From Struthio camelus (lineage: Eukaryota > Chordata > Aves > Struthioniformes > Struthionidae): a stretch of DNA of 64,000 nt. The notes beneath the pieces were generated by a model that saw only the letters and a program-made list of their open reading frames with translations, did no database searches and had not been told where the DNA came from. A program made the translations under genes and the position numbers. The stretch covers positions 40,626,911-40,690,910 of the forward strand of contig NC_090942.1 of NCBI RefSeq assembly GCF_040807025.1, read 5' to 3'. This document shows positions 1 through 12,397 of the stretch, piece after piece; the stretch's first letter is position 1, and every line of letters starts with the position of its first letter.

Positions 1-1024
1 TAAGTATAAAGTTTAATCATAATATAAAGTTTAATATATATAAACAAATATATATGTAAAATAATAAATAATTTACAAACAATTATAAATTATATAATAT
101 AAATTATATATAATCACTGTAAATTAATATGAATTATATGAAATTTAATTAACTTTTAGTTTTAATTTTAGTTTAATTATATAATAGTTTTATATTATAT
201 ACTAATTAATATATAAGTATCAACACTAATTAATTAGTATTAATTAAACAAATAATTATTTCTACATGGTACTATTGCAGTAGGTAAAAATCAGAATAGA
301 ATTTTGCTTTATCAATTAAGCAGTTCAATATATAATTTTGATTATAACTTGCTATTGAAAATTGAAGCGTATGGCACCAATTTTCATTTTGCCTAAAAAT
401 AATTTGCTCCACGTTTGCCACAGTAGTGACACACGTGAGATGGAGAAGAAGTTGGGCAAAATATTTTTGCCTGTTATCCTTTATCATGTAATATAAAACT
501 TGAAAGTAGGTAAATCTGAAATTCATGGACATCTACCTAGTACAAATCAGAGATTGTTATTTCCTTTAAAAACTTAAGTAACAGCCCTTTCAGAATTAGG
601 CCGAATACTGAGCTTCTAGTTCATTTGGATAATGTAGCAGTAGTATCTTGAAGTAGATCTTGAATATTAGAAGCACAAAGACAGCTGTTGCTGGCACAAA
701 TTTTCAGTACTCAAATTAGCAGCCACCTTGTAGTGATCGTTTGAGGTATGGTATATTCCTCCAGCTGATCTCAGCCATCTTGTCCTCCGTTCTGTCCGTG
801 TACTTTCTGACTTTTCCCTGAAGATTAGGAAGTGGATGACACCTTACTCTCTGTAACTGAGTTCTTAGCCACCACCTTCTATACCAGCTATCTTTCATGT
901 TATATACCAAAACATTTCTGCACCACAGTGAACAGGTATTTCTCTCATATCCTTTTTGATCACAAAATCGACATGTAGAGGGCTTGTAGTTTGAAGAAAA
1001 ATTTAATGAAGTAATTTCTTTTAG
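1..1024 (+). other. CPSF6: CPSF6 terminal coding intron (3' part)
   Basis: This non-coding sequence lies directly upstream of the last CPSF6 coding exon and ends in a pyrimidine-rich acceptor (TTTCTTTTAG, ending at 1024). The first 260 bases are extremely AT-rich, almost only A and T with short TAATTA and ATATA motifs. No exon is recognisable before 1025. A minus-strand ORF at 716-1087 overlaps the exon and is treated as probably fortuitous (see findings). The upstream CPSF6 exons are outside the window. Confidence 0.8.
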
Positions 1025-1214
1025 AAGACGTGAACGATCCAGGGAGAGGGACCACAGTAGGTCAAGAGAAAAAAGTAGACGCCACAAATCACGTAGCAGA
1101 GATCGTCATGATGACTATTACCGGGAAAGAAGCCGTGAAAGAGAGAGGCATCGTGACCGTGACAGAGACCGTGACAGAGAACGTGATAGAGAGAGAGAAT
1201 ATCGTCATCGTTAG
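1025..1214 (+). CDS. CPSF6: Cleavage and polyadenylation specificity factor subunit 6, last coding exon (partial)
   Basis: CPSF6 (CFIm68) is the large subunit of cleavage factor Im. With NUDT21 it binds UGUA motifs and helps choose poly(A) sites in the nucleus. Only the final 62 complete codons and the stop are present. The acceptor AG is at 1023-1024; base 1025 completes a codon begun in the preceding exon, and the frame runs from 1026 to TAG at 1212-1214. The peptide is an RS-like domain of alternating Arg with Asp, Glu and Ser. It includes [20 protein letters not shown], then a run of RD/RE dipeptides, and ends EYRHR. This is the family's C-terminal Arg-rich region, which by family knowledge mediates nuclear import by TNPO3 and contacts with other processing factors. 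A strong donor-like AAG|GTGAGC lies five bases after the stop. The RNA-recognition and proline-rich regions are off-window. Identification is by recognition of the C-terminal sequence. Confidence 0.93.
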
Positions 1215-1635
1215 AGAAGGTGAGCATTTGTTTCATGTTCTTGAAGTTAACAATTATTGATTTACTAAAAGTAACTACTCTAGATTTGGGATTATTTACA
1301 CAGTTAATGTCTGCGTTTAAATGGTCCAGCAGTATGTACTGAATCACTTTCTTCTTGTAGCATCTGAAATGAACTTAGGTAAGTAATAACAGGTAATTCC
1401 GGTTGTGGGAGGGAGGGAGCATTTGTGCGATTTTCTTTCTTATGCCGTTTGCATGCCTTCTTTCGAGTCTTCTGTGGTGTGGTATTAACTGTTGCAGTTT
1501 TTATGAAGGGGGATTAAATCAATTCTTGAAAAAGCAGTAAGCCAGACTCATAAATGCGCTCTCTCTGTAATCTTGGAAAATTATACCAAATTTGTGGTTG
1601 TATGTTTATTTGTATTTTAAAATAAAAAATCAACC

Positions 1636-1729
1636 TGTGCAAGGACTGCAGTATTTAGCACTTCATATATAATGTCTGGATTATTTCTATGTAAGGAATA
1701 CACGTATGTATTGTTGCAGTCCTTGCACA
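1636..1729. repeat. Inverted repeat / foldback, 15-bp perfect arms
   Basis: The left arm TGTGCAAGGACTGCA (1636-1650) and right arm TGCAGTCCTTGCACA (1715-1729) are exact reverse complements separated by 64 nt. Outside the arms an A-rich flank on the left faces a T-rich flank on the right, so pairing extends with few mismatches to roughly 30 bp. The loop also contains a small AATACA/TGTATT dyad. It lies about 420 bases after the CPSF6 stop. It may be a foldback element, a MITE-like relic or an RNA hairpin. Confidence 0.85.
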
Positions 1730-4700
1730 AGTAGATTTTTTTTTTATTAGTTTCAGTGAGTTTTACTCAAATTCAAGAAATATAGCCAGATTTTGCTCTT
1801 TAATTTGTGAAACGTGACCTCTCAATATTTTCTGCCTTTTTTTCATCTTTTAACCAAATTCAGGTATTATATTCAGTTAGACTGAAGGTTGGTTGTTCTG
1901 CCCCCCCGCTGCCCTGCTTTTTCATTTCCTCCTTCCATTTGATAGTAAAGGTGTTGTCCAAAGGCTAATAAACAAATATATGACACCAGGATTGGTTCTT
2001 TTCTGGTTGTTCACATGCTAAAGCGTTCTTTTATTTCATATTTCTGCAGTCTCTTGCATGCGTTAAATATCTAGATAGCTACGGAGTAGCACTCTGAATA
2101 ATGCTTTTTTCAGCATGCTACTGAGGGCTTTAAAATACATAGAAACGTTCATCACATTACGTAATTCCCATTTTGAGGATCAGTAACTTAAACTGTTCAT
2201 GATTCCTTGTATTTGAGAGTTGGAATAAAAGCCTGCCTTGTGCTTTCACTGGGGTAGTCTTTTCTGTTTTTAGGAGCATTGCCCGCTAAATTTACATTAA
2301 AATTTAAATTTAGCAGACTTACCTGTCTGCCTGATTTCATTTCTTAAGCTTAACTTCACATTTAGTTTCCGGATTTGCATGTGGCACTTATTCATGGAAA
2401 CTCATTTACAGAAGTTAAATAAAGTAAAACTTTCTAGAAATCATATAAGCTATATTCCTAAGTAAAAATAGATTTATAAATTTTTTATCAATTAAATGTC
2501 AGTTTTTCATAGTAGGCTTTTGTGGCGCCTGGGTCTTGGAGAGAACAAAATGTGATGCCAAACACTAGCCTATTCAGTGTTAAGTGGGATGTTGTCTTGA
2601 GTTCATATGCTATTGGGCACATAAAGCACTAATGGACCAAGAAAAGGTGAATCAAATGCTTGAACAGGAAGGTGAAATGTGGCAGCTGACATAAAGCTGG
2701 CAGTAGTGTATATCTCTTAATGCCACTTTTTGTTATCAAAAATGGCTTGGTAAAAATATTTCTGGAATTTCATACAAAAATAGCAACTGTGGTTCTTAAT
2801 TGTAAAATATCAGAACATAAAAATACAGATTTAACAAAAGTAAATGTAGTTTCTTTTGTTGAATTGGATTTTGTGATATTTGCCAATAGTTATCGTTAAT
2901 AGGAAGTAATCATTGAGCTGAATCATGGATGCATTTCCAGAGTTTCTTTACTTCTGTTGGAAAGGAGCAAGCTATACTAAAAACTGTTTATAGTTTGGAA
3001 TTTAAGGTGTGTGGTTTTGTTTTGTTTTGTTTTTTTACCCTTGACATGCTTTGTTAATAAAGCTTTAATTTTTGTTTATGTAGAGTGTTATGTATGTAGA
3101 TGTGGAGTTTCTGTGCCAAGTACAGATTCCCCTCGCCCCCAAGAAAACACATCCAATGTCATTAGGTTGCATTTTGTAATTACCAAAACACAATTTTAAA
3201 ATGAATTTTAATCCTATCGTGAGACTGTGATTTCGGTCTCAGTTCAGGTGGGATTTACATATGCAACTTCCTTCAACTTTGTTGTGTGCTGGGACCTCAC
3301 TTTTTTCAGAGGGGTTGTATAGGTAAGATTCCCGGGCATAAAGAAGAAAATAGGTCGTAAGAACTTGATTAAAGGGCAAATTTAGCATTCTGCATGTAAA
3401 TGAAAGCTTATGCTGTTTTTGAAAAGATAAGTTGTAAACATTTTGTTGTGTTACTGTCTCAACAAAGGAGGACTTTTTTGTAGTTTTGTTTTTTTTTATA
3501 TATATTTATATATATAAAAGTATAGTGATCTTCTGGTTTGTATGTTTCATTTCCACCAAGATGTATGTCACCATACATTTTTTTTGTTTTGTTCTTTACA
3601 TTGCTTAATATTCATAAACTGATTTAACAATCTCAGTCATTTAATAAATAACAGCAGTGCTGAAAGGAGCTGCTCCCCATATCACTGTATTTTACCAGAT
3701 AACTTGAATTTGCCTGTGTGCCTGCATCCCTTGAATGGCACCTATACTTCTTATTTCTGTGTGTACCTATAGTCATAACTGTGATCCTGTATTGGCATAT
3801 TTTTAAAAAGGTGTGACACATCTAGTTTAGAAGGGTTTTAAAGGTTCATTGTGAACATTTCTGTGTACAGTGAAATTCGGTTTGTATTGTATTTACTTAC
3901 ATTTATAGAGATGGATTAAATTGGAATAAATTATTGGATGTGTTCTATAAAACTCTCTCTTTAAAAAAAAAATCAGCTGTACCATCGCAGGTATTTACAC
4001 TTCTGTTTGTACACTTTAAGATTTAAAATTACATTGTCACAAGATTGTTGTGTGCCTTCACTTGAGTAAAGCTTCATATACAATGATATATTCTTCAGAG
4101 TTACTATAAACTGAATGTTTCCTTGAAACATCTTGCCTTTGCTAGTAGAAAGACTTATCAATGTTTTAAAAAAAAAAAAAAGGACAAATGTCTAGCTTGT
4201 AGGAGTCAAAAAAAAAAAAAGGAAGAATCTTATTTAGAAGGATTAATAGTAAAATGAATGTGTACAAACAGAATAGTAATGTAACTTTATAAGCATGAGC
4301 CGTGACTTTTTTTAGACAGCTTTTTTTTAAGTTTAATTGGTATTTCAATGATGTATTTTAGCTGATACATTGTCCCAATCTTAATTTGTCTGAATTTCTA
4401 TAATGACTGAATGTTAAGCTTTTCATTTTATGTTTTTGTTATTGGGTCAATTGATTATTTTCTATTCAAAATGAATTTGGACTGAATTGCAAAGAAAAAC
4501 TACACTAACATTGTAACAGCTGATATGTATGTAGACTTTGTATTCCGTATTTCATGGCTTTTCTCTGATTTTTTTCTGCTCTCAAACCACTGTAAGCAAA
4601 ATCATGTAAAATCGAATGTACTTCTGAGGCTCGTATTTTTCTTCAAATTGTGTTCTCATCTATCCCTGAAATAGTTCTGAGCTTTGGAGGTGTTTAAGAA

Positions 4701-7675
4701 TGAACACAATGGCATTTTTTTAGTGTCAGGAGGGGAAATGGTACTTAATAGTATTAATAACATTCATTATATTTTCGTCTGTATAAATAGGAACTGGCCT
4801 GTAACAGTGTCTTAGCAACCACGTAACTAGTAAGCAAAGTATGAAATAAATTATCCTTTTAAAAAACCTTGCAAATTAATAGGAAAATGTCTATTTTGTA
4901 ACAGTTTTAATAATAAGCTTCTAGTTGATAGCTGAATTTTAGGTGAATCATAGTAGCATCGCTCAAGAATGAGGAGTATGTAGCTGCCTGGGACTATTTC
5001 GGATCTTGTTAGTGTTAAGCTATTATGAATATTATTAACCTAACTTTCGGTTTTTAAATGTATGTTTTTAAAGAAGCATTTCAGTGGGGCTGAATAAAAT
5101 GACCACTTCTACAGAAATGCAGCATTATAATTATTTTTCCAGAAACTCTTATCAAACTGTTTGGCACTTTTTTGTTACACCTGGCACTCGTCGGAAGAGA
5201 AGTGCTCTGTGCGTCTGGTTCAGTATTTGCAACCCACTCTACAAGAGTGAAAAGACAAGTAATGCCACTGTTTTATGGGCTTCTTAAAGTCTATTTTATG
5301 GCTACTTTGGTGCTTTATAGAAGCATGCTGTTTGCTTCTTAAAAATGTTTAGTGACTTCTCTCATTTTTTTTGAGGGGCAATAGGATGATTTCAAAAACA
5401 AATGAACCAAAAGATCTTGCGCTATTTATTTTGAAATGTATAACTACGTAACTTATTACTTTTTTCCATGAACCTGTTGCTGTAACTTTGTTGTCTTCTG
5501 AGGTGCTTTAAGACACATTTGTATTTTTATATTCCCCACATCCTGTGCCTTTTTTCCTTTTATTTGTGAAGTCAGTAATTCTGACGAATTTGAGCTGTGT
5601 GAAAGTTCCCTGAGAAAGTTGTCTTCAAGGCTTTTTAACATTTGAAACGTAAAGAAGTTACTAGCATGCGTACATGTTGGATTGATAGTGTTCTCCAAGG
5701 AATGAACAAGTTCAGTTAGTGTTGGTTTTTTCCTTTTGCTCATTGTGGTTTGAGAACTAAGATTTCTTATTTAAAAAGAAAAAAAAAAAGAGAGAGAGAA
5801 ATGAGAGCTCTTCATTTTATGTTTTCCTGTGGCAGCCTGATCTACCTTTTTGTGTCTTCCTCATATATTAATGTTAAAGATACTTACCTACCTCACAGCT
5901 TTTTAATTTGTAAACTAAAATCTAGGGCTTTTTTTTTTCTGAACGCACCTGTGTGTTCATCAGTTCCTTTCGGTGAATAGACAAGCTGGGATAATAGGAG
6001 AAGACATATTATGAATGAAACTGTAGTTTGGGAATATACTTTTTTTTCCCTCCGTGCACAAATTTTTTTGTGGTGTAGGAAATTGTTGTGTTCTAAATTA
6101 TACGCTATAAGATTGAGCAAAGATATCAGGTAAGTACGGTAGTAATAGAAAAAAGGCAACAAATGGAAAGTGCTAGTGGTAAAAGAATAGTTGGTTTGTA
6201 AATGAACAGAAACCGATTGTGTATCCTAACTTACATGTAGAGAGACAAATACAGAGTCAAGCTTGAAACTGCTTGCTCCTCACTGTGCTGTAGCTAAGCC
6301 ATCACGTTACTTGGAGGTCTGAGACTTTCTGGAAATTAGGTTAAGTTAAAAGAAATTTTGGGCATGAAGATGTGTAGGGTTTGGGGTGGGGTGCAGGGGG
6401 GTGGCATTTTTGCTTTGTGTAAACTTTTTTTTTTATTTATAGAATAAAGTGAATTACGGAAGTCATTTTTAGGAGCAATTAGGATGTAATGCCAAATGTA
6501 TGTCATTCATCTTGCTCAAGCGTGAACATGGTAGGAGACTGGAATTCAATTCCGGAAAATATCAGATAAATTATTATACTATCTTACCTAAACTTAAAGG
6601 GCATATGCACATACAGCTTTAAATTATTGTAGGATTTTCAGACTTTAAAAGGTGTTCAAGGCTTTTGTATGCATATTTGGATGATCAGAATTAAAGGAAA
6701 GAGATTAAGAGTTGCTACTGCAAGATGCTTTAAAAAATATATCTAACTGTGGAGTTTTTGTTCTAAGAGTCTGTCTCCGAGTGTGAAAACCAGTGCTCAA
6801 GTTGCATCTTGCATAAATATAAAAATTTTTGCTCACTTAAGTTAAAGTTCTGGGATTTCCTTTATGACATGTGCTGGCATAAAATACTCCATTTTAAACC
6901 ACAAAAGAAATATTTAACAGATAAGTCTGAAATTTGGATTTTATTAGAAATGCTGATAAACTGTTTGCTGTGCGTTATTAAACTGTACAAATCTAACACA
7001 TGCTTGGGACAGATGGCTCAAATGAACTTGAGACAGGCAGAAAGCAGCATTGCCAAGAAGCATTGACTAGAGTTTTAATGTTATTTTTCTCCCCCCCCCC
7101 CTTTTTTTTAAGTTATTTCTTACTTCAATATTCTACTTCCTTGTAGAATACTGAAAAGTGCTGAATATGAAGGTATAATCCATACGGTTTTATTTCTTCC
7201 TTTTGGAACTACATTAGTTTTCTACTTTCTAATTAAACCATTAGTTTTCCAGTTTTGCCAAATTATAGTGGCAGAATGCTTGGAACCAAAATTTATACCA
7301 CTTTGGGGGTTTTAGCGGGTAACACTTTTATAAAGTGAAAGTTCAGTGTGGTTCTGACCACCTTAAAATCCCTATACTGAAAAGCATTGATGCTAAGTGC
7401 AGTTTATCATGCGTTCTTTAACGTTCCTGTAGTTCCATAATTAACCTTCCAAATCTAGCGAATCAGTCCCAGGAACTGCAACTTTCTTACGCTGCTATTA
7501 TAAATCATATATGCGGTGCTCTGGATCTGTTAACTGTCGCCATAGAAATCAGAAAGATCCGCAGTTCTTGCCACAGCAATTGTATCACGAGAGCAGCAAA
7601 TTCGGATATACGGTCTCACAGCTGTCATATACTTATGCGCCCCACAGAAAAACTGAGGATGTCCCCTGTCTGTTT

Positions 7676-7716
7676 GCGCTAACTTTGTGCTAACTTTGCG
7701 CTAACTTTGCGCAACT
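7676..7716. repeat. 11-bp tandem minisatellite
   Basis: Three tandem copies of GCGCTAACTTT (7676-7686, 7687-7697 with one C to T change, 7698-7708) are followed by a partial fourth (GCGCAACT). No function is assigned. Confidence 0.9.
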
Positions 7717-10700
7717 CTGACTGTGCCCTTTTGCGAGGGCAGCACTTTGTCACTTTGCTACTGAGAAAAAGCACCTTTGGCGATTTTGGTCTCTGGGCAA
7801 GGGATTTCCCCAGGAGCAGTTACTGGTCAACGCATTCATCACTTGAGAGGGAAGTCTGTGAACGAGAAAAATTCCAGTCACTGCCTCAAATTGGGATTAA
7901 TTTATGTGCACGCTGTAGTATATAGAGGCTAAGCTTCTTGGCTATACCTTTTTAATGTCATTAACAATGGTCATTTTGAGGAAAGGAAGAAGAAAGTGTC
8001 ATTTGTTCGTACAAAAATTGACTACCTTGTTTCCAAACTCTTGTGACTCATCATAATAGTAAAAGGATCTTTGACAGCTGTGTACTGGTGTATGTTCATG
8101 AAATTGCTCCTCTAAATGTCTGTTTTTCAAATGAACAGTTTAATGTGTTGGCTTTTTAAACAATTTGATTTAAATTATTCTGAGATTATTGAATGTTGAA
8201 ATTGTGAATTACTAATGAAATGAAGCTAGCGAATTATGTTTTGTAATGGAATTCAACTGAAATCCAGTGTATGGAATTATACCATCCCAAGTATTTTGTC
8301 AACTCTTGCGGTAACTATCTTTGAATGAATGGTGTGGTTCATAATTTGCTAAAATAGCTGAGAGTAGGAAGTAGGGTTTGGGGATTTTTCTAGGGAAAGT
8401 AGGTGAGAAGACCTGCAAATCTATATTGTATTATTTGAAAACTAGGTTCTTGTGATTAAAATCTGAGAGTGTGTTTTTAGATGTGAAGCCCATACTGCTT
8501 GCCACAAGTCTGAAAATCTTCAAGTATTGGTATCAGATTCTGTGCGCTTTCAAATGTTACTGAGCTGTAAGCCATCCACTTCATATTATAATCAGTGCAT
8601 TATTTAAATGTCAATTTAATCAGTTTAAAACTGCTGTAAGTGGGCAGACAAACATGTAAAGGAGAAAGCTAGTTGTGGCAAAATTATCTTCCATGTTTTC
8701 TTGTTTACTCTGGCAGAATGCATACTTTAGGAAATGTCTCCTATATAAATGTTTCCATCAATCACAGAAACAGTCGCTATTTCTTCCTTTATAGTTCAAT
8801 TCTTCAATTGTTAATTTTATATTCTTTCTTGTACTTTGTTGTACAACAACATTAATTTTATTTTTAACAATTGTATTAGAAAACGATTTCTTGCACAAAC
8901 AAGTAGCTACTGCTTCCAGGTATTTTGTGTTAGATTACATTATGGTGAAGTAGATGCACGACTTGTGTATGTATAGATAAGCCAACGTTTTTCTGTGTAT
9001 TATGGGGACTAGCAAAATCTACATCACAAATTTTGACACATTACAGCTGAAGGAAGAGGAACGGCGTGCAAGACAAGAAACGTTCTTCAAGGAAAGATGC
9101 TTGTCCAGCAGTTTGCTTCATGTGATTGAACTGAGCCTGTAAGGATTCATGGATAAAATGAACAGGAATAGATCTGAATAAAGCAAATCTGCATACATGG
9201 TAACCAGTAGCTCTTTTACTTTTTTATGTTGCTTAACTGTTTTATTTGAGGGAAACCTGTGTGATTTAAACCTTATAGCTTTTGCAACTTTATTACTGGT
9301 TATATACGTTTGGCAATTATAATGTGCAAGCAATTGGAAAAAGTCAAGTAAACGCTTGTTTTTATAGTAGTTTGTTCTTGTTAAAATGTTCATATGATAA
9401 TGTCTGTACACAGCACCACTTTGATTACAGTAGATGTAGTGTTGTAATAAACTGTTTAATGGGGCTGATGTGTAAAGCTGTTCAAGTTATTTGATGTTTA
9501 CACCTCAGGGAAAGTCTTGTGTTTAGCAATATTTAAAGATAATGTTACAATGAAAACATTGATGCTGTCTTTTAAAAACATTGCAATAGTTCTTGCATAT
9601 GCCTCAATCTAATCTTGCATTCAGTGAGTTAAACATACTAATGTTGCTCTCACACATTCGATTTTGATACGAGAGTAGGTGGTTACGTAAAGTCTTTAAT
9701 GCTATTTTGCTTTCTAGCCGTTTTTACCTAGGTGGCTTGTGAATTTGCTAAATGACATATAAAACTGTAAAAACTGCAGTGCTTCTGTGTAAATTGTCTG
9801 TTTCGAAGAGAGGTGGTCCCAGGTTCGTGATTTTAACAAACTGAAAGTTGTATCTCTTGTACAACTTGATCTTGCTCGCCACTACAGTTTATATTAACTG
9901 AAACTGTTTATATTGAGGGGTGGGAAAGTTAGCTTAAAAAAAAAAACAAACTGCAGTTATTTACAGTTTTATAGTAATAGTGCTTGTGTGGGGGAGGTTT
10001 TGTTTGTTTTCCCCCCCTTCTCCCCTCCCCCCAGGCCATAGACAGTCTGTACATAGTTGTATATTAGAAATGTGACAGAAGAAACCAGTTGTTTCCATTT
10101 TTTCCAGAGTAACGGGTTTGGTATTTTCGTAACACTTTGGGGTTTATTCACACATGCATATAAGAGAGAAGGTACACTTGTATGTCCTTGCTCAGTGATG
10201 GGCAATATTTAAATGTCTTAGCAAAAAGTGGCGCTAAGTAAATCTGTCAAATGAGGTTTTGTAAATTTACCTTAAAAACAAGTCGTTGGAGCTTAGAGTG
10301 AAAGTTAAGTTCCAATTATAAGAATTTATTTTACCTTCCATTAAGTGTGAAATACACGCGACTAGAACATTGGCGGAGCTGGCGAGTTTTGCCCGTTCCT
10401 GGCAGCCTTGCACGAAGGCTCGCTCCTAAAGCCTGTTGTAAACCATTATGTAACAGATGTACTCTCAGAGTTTCCACTTATCCAAATAGCCATGCTCAAT
10501 GTTTTGAGTTAAGTTTCAAGACCTCAGATGGCTTTAAGAAGCAACTCTTAGCTCTTGATTTCTTTTCTTACTGACTTCGAAGATTTGACAATTGACCTAA
10601 AATATGTTGCCCCATTCAGAAAAGCACTTAAGTCCATTTGGTTTTCCAAAGCGTTTAGAGCATATGCTTAAATGCCGTAGAGTTTTAGGAAAGTAAACAT

Positions 10701-11384
10701 ATGCTTTAAATATTTTACTTGCATAAGCAAATGATTTTATGCTTTACTGAGTTGGGACCAGTAGCCTGTGTGAGTTCTGCTTAGGTCTGAAATGCTCTAA
10801 TATTTTTGTCACCTACCGTTCAGCCAGATTTCCTACCGACAGGCTGATACTGTTGGACTTGGCTACAAGCTTCAGACCTCCCCCCCCCTCCTTTTTCTTT
10901 CTTAAATTGTGTACCTCGAGTTCTCATGCATGGGATCGCTGGTGTTTATTGAACTATTTGCTACTGAGAAAATATTTGAAATGTTTGTTTAATCCTGTTT
11001 AAAAAAATGAAAACTGCCTTTTAAAATTTTGTAAACTGAAAGTTGTATCAAAGAAGTCATGACTGATTTCCTGCTTTTTGTGAATAGGTATTGGTTACAA
11101 ACAGTATTGCTGTAATTTTTTTTTTTTTTACTCAAAAACATTGTTCACTGCTGCGTGTAATAAGTTTAAGGGAAGAAAAAACCTGCCTATAGCTGTTACA
11201 TGGGGAATAGCTAATACTGAAGGGGCAGCAGGTAAGTATTACTCCACTGCATAGACAAATCTTTAAATGAAAAAATAAATTTAGAAGCATTTTATGCAGG
11301 AACTGATATTTTACTCCACTTTGAAATAGATTTAAGGAGACTGTTGCTCTTCTACAGAGGGTGTAATTTCTCATTCATGTACAG

Positions 11385-11408
11385 ATTTCCATTGCTGGCA
11401 ATGGAAAT
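11385..11408. repeat. 24-nt near-perfect palindrome
   Basis: ATTTCCATTGC (11385-11395) is followed by TG and then its exact reverse complement GCAATGGAAAT (11398-11408). The two-base centre leaves essentially no loop, so this looks more like a dyad-symmetric protein site or a chance palindrome than a stable RNA hairpin. Confidence 0.9.
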
Positions 11409-12376
11409 AGCAGGGAGAACACAACATAAGTTAAACTGAGCGATCGTTGTGGCTTGAGAGGTGAGGTCCCAGGATGAAGCCCCTTATTTCTGCCTGTTCT
11501 CCGAAGATTTAGTTTGAACTGATAGTCTGTCTGATGATTTAAATACTTCTCTCCTTATTGTGATTTTCATTTGTTAGAATTTTTTTTAAAGAAACAAAAA
11601 AATATGTACAGAAATAATCCAAAGCTTCTGAAAGACACCAAAAAGGAATATGTCTAATACACATGTGTAACTGGATCTGTAATAGAATTTTTACCAGGTT
11701 TTGATTTATTAAACGTGACTGACAATTTCCTGTGCACTGGCAGGAAATAGCAGTTTGTTAATTTACTGACTGGTGAGGATGCCTTGATGGCTTCTGCTGT
11801 GTTCTTTTGTATCCACTTGTATTTCATCTCCTCCTGCTGATGAAAGGACGAAACAGTCTATGAGGAAACACTTGATTTTCCTTTTAAATATTGATTTTTT
11901 TTTTGTTTTTGCCTTTACAAGTAATGTTGAAAGTAGTATTATAAGGCTGTGTCCTTTATCTTTTTTTGAAAGACGAAACCAAGAGGTAGTGATTGGAGGG
12001 GGAGGGGTGTTAGAGCAAGAAAAAGTTGTTTCACCATAATGTTTTTTGTTTTTTTTAAAGAAAAAGGGTTGCTTTAAAAAAGAATAAAAGTATTGTTTTT
12101 AAAAAAAAGAAGTAAAGTTTCTTCTGGAATAAATATTTTGACAGATCAAAAACACTTCAACAGAAGAACAAAAAAAACTTGGAAGATGTGCATTCTTCCC
12201 CCACCCCCTTTCCCTTCTGCTTTCTGTGCCAATAATTTAAGTTCTAATTGCATTATAAAAATATGTGTGTTAGAACTTCTTTAAATTTATTTACAATGTG
12301 ACCTAAGAGTTTGGATAGCTGTTACATTCTCTATGTTAGCAAGATACCTTATTAAATTTAGGTGTTAGGTTTTTTT

Positions 12377-12397
12377 GTTTTGTTTTGTTTTGTTTTA
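12377..12397. repeat. (GTTTT)n microsatellite
   Basis: About four tandem GTTTT units in T-rich sequence. Similar short GTTTT runs occur near 3017 and 15970. Confidence 0.85.

Noticed and set aside
1030-1260. 76-codon + ORF starting MNDPGRG
   Set aside because: It is the wrong frame across the CPSF6 exon; the true frame gives the RD/RE/RS C-terminus and ends at 1214.
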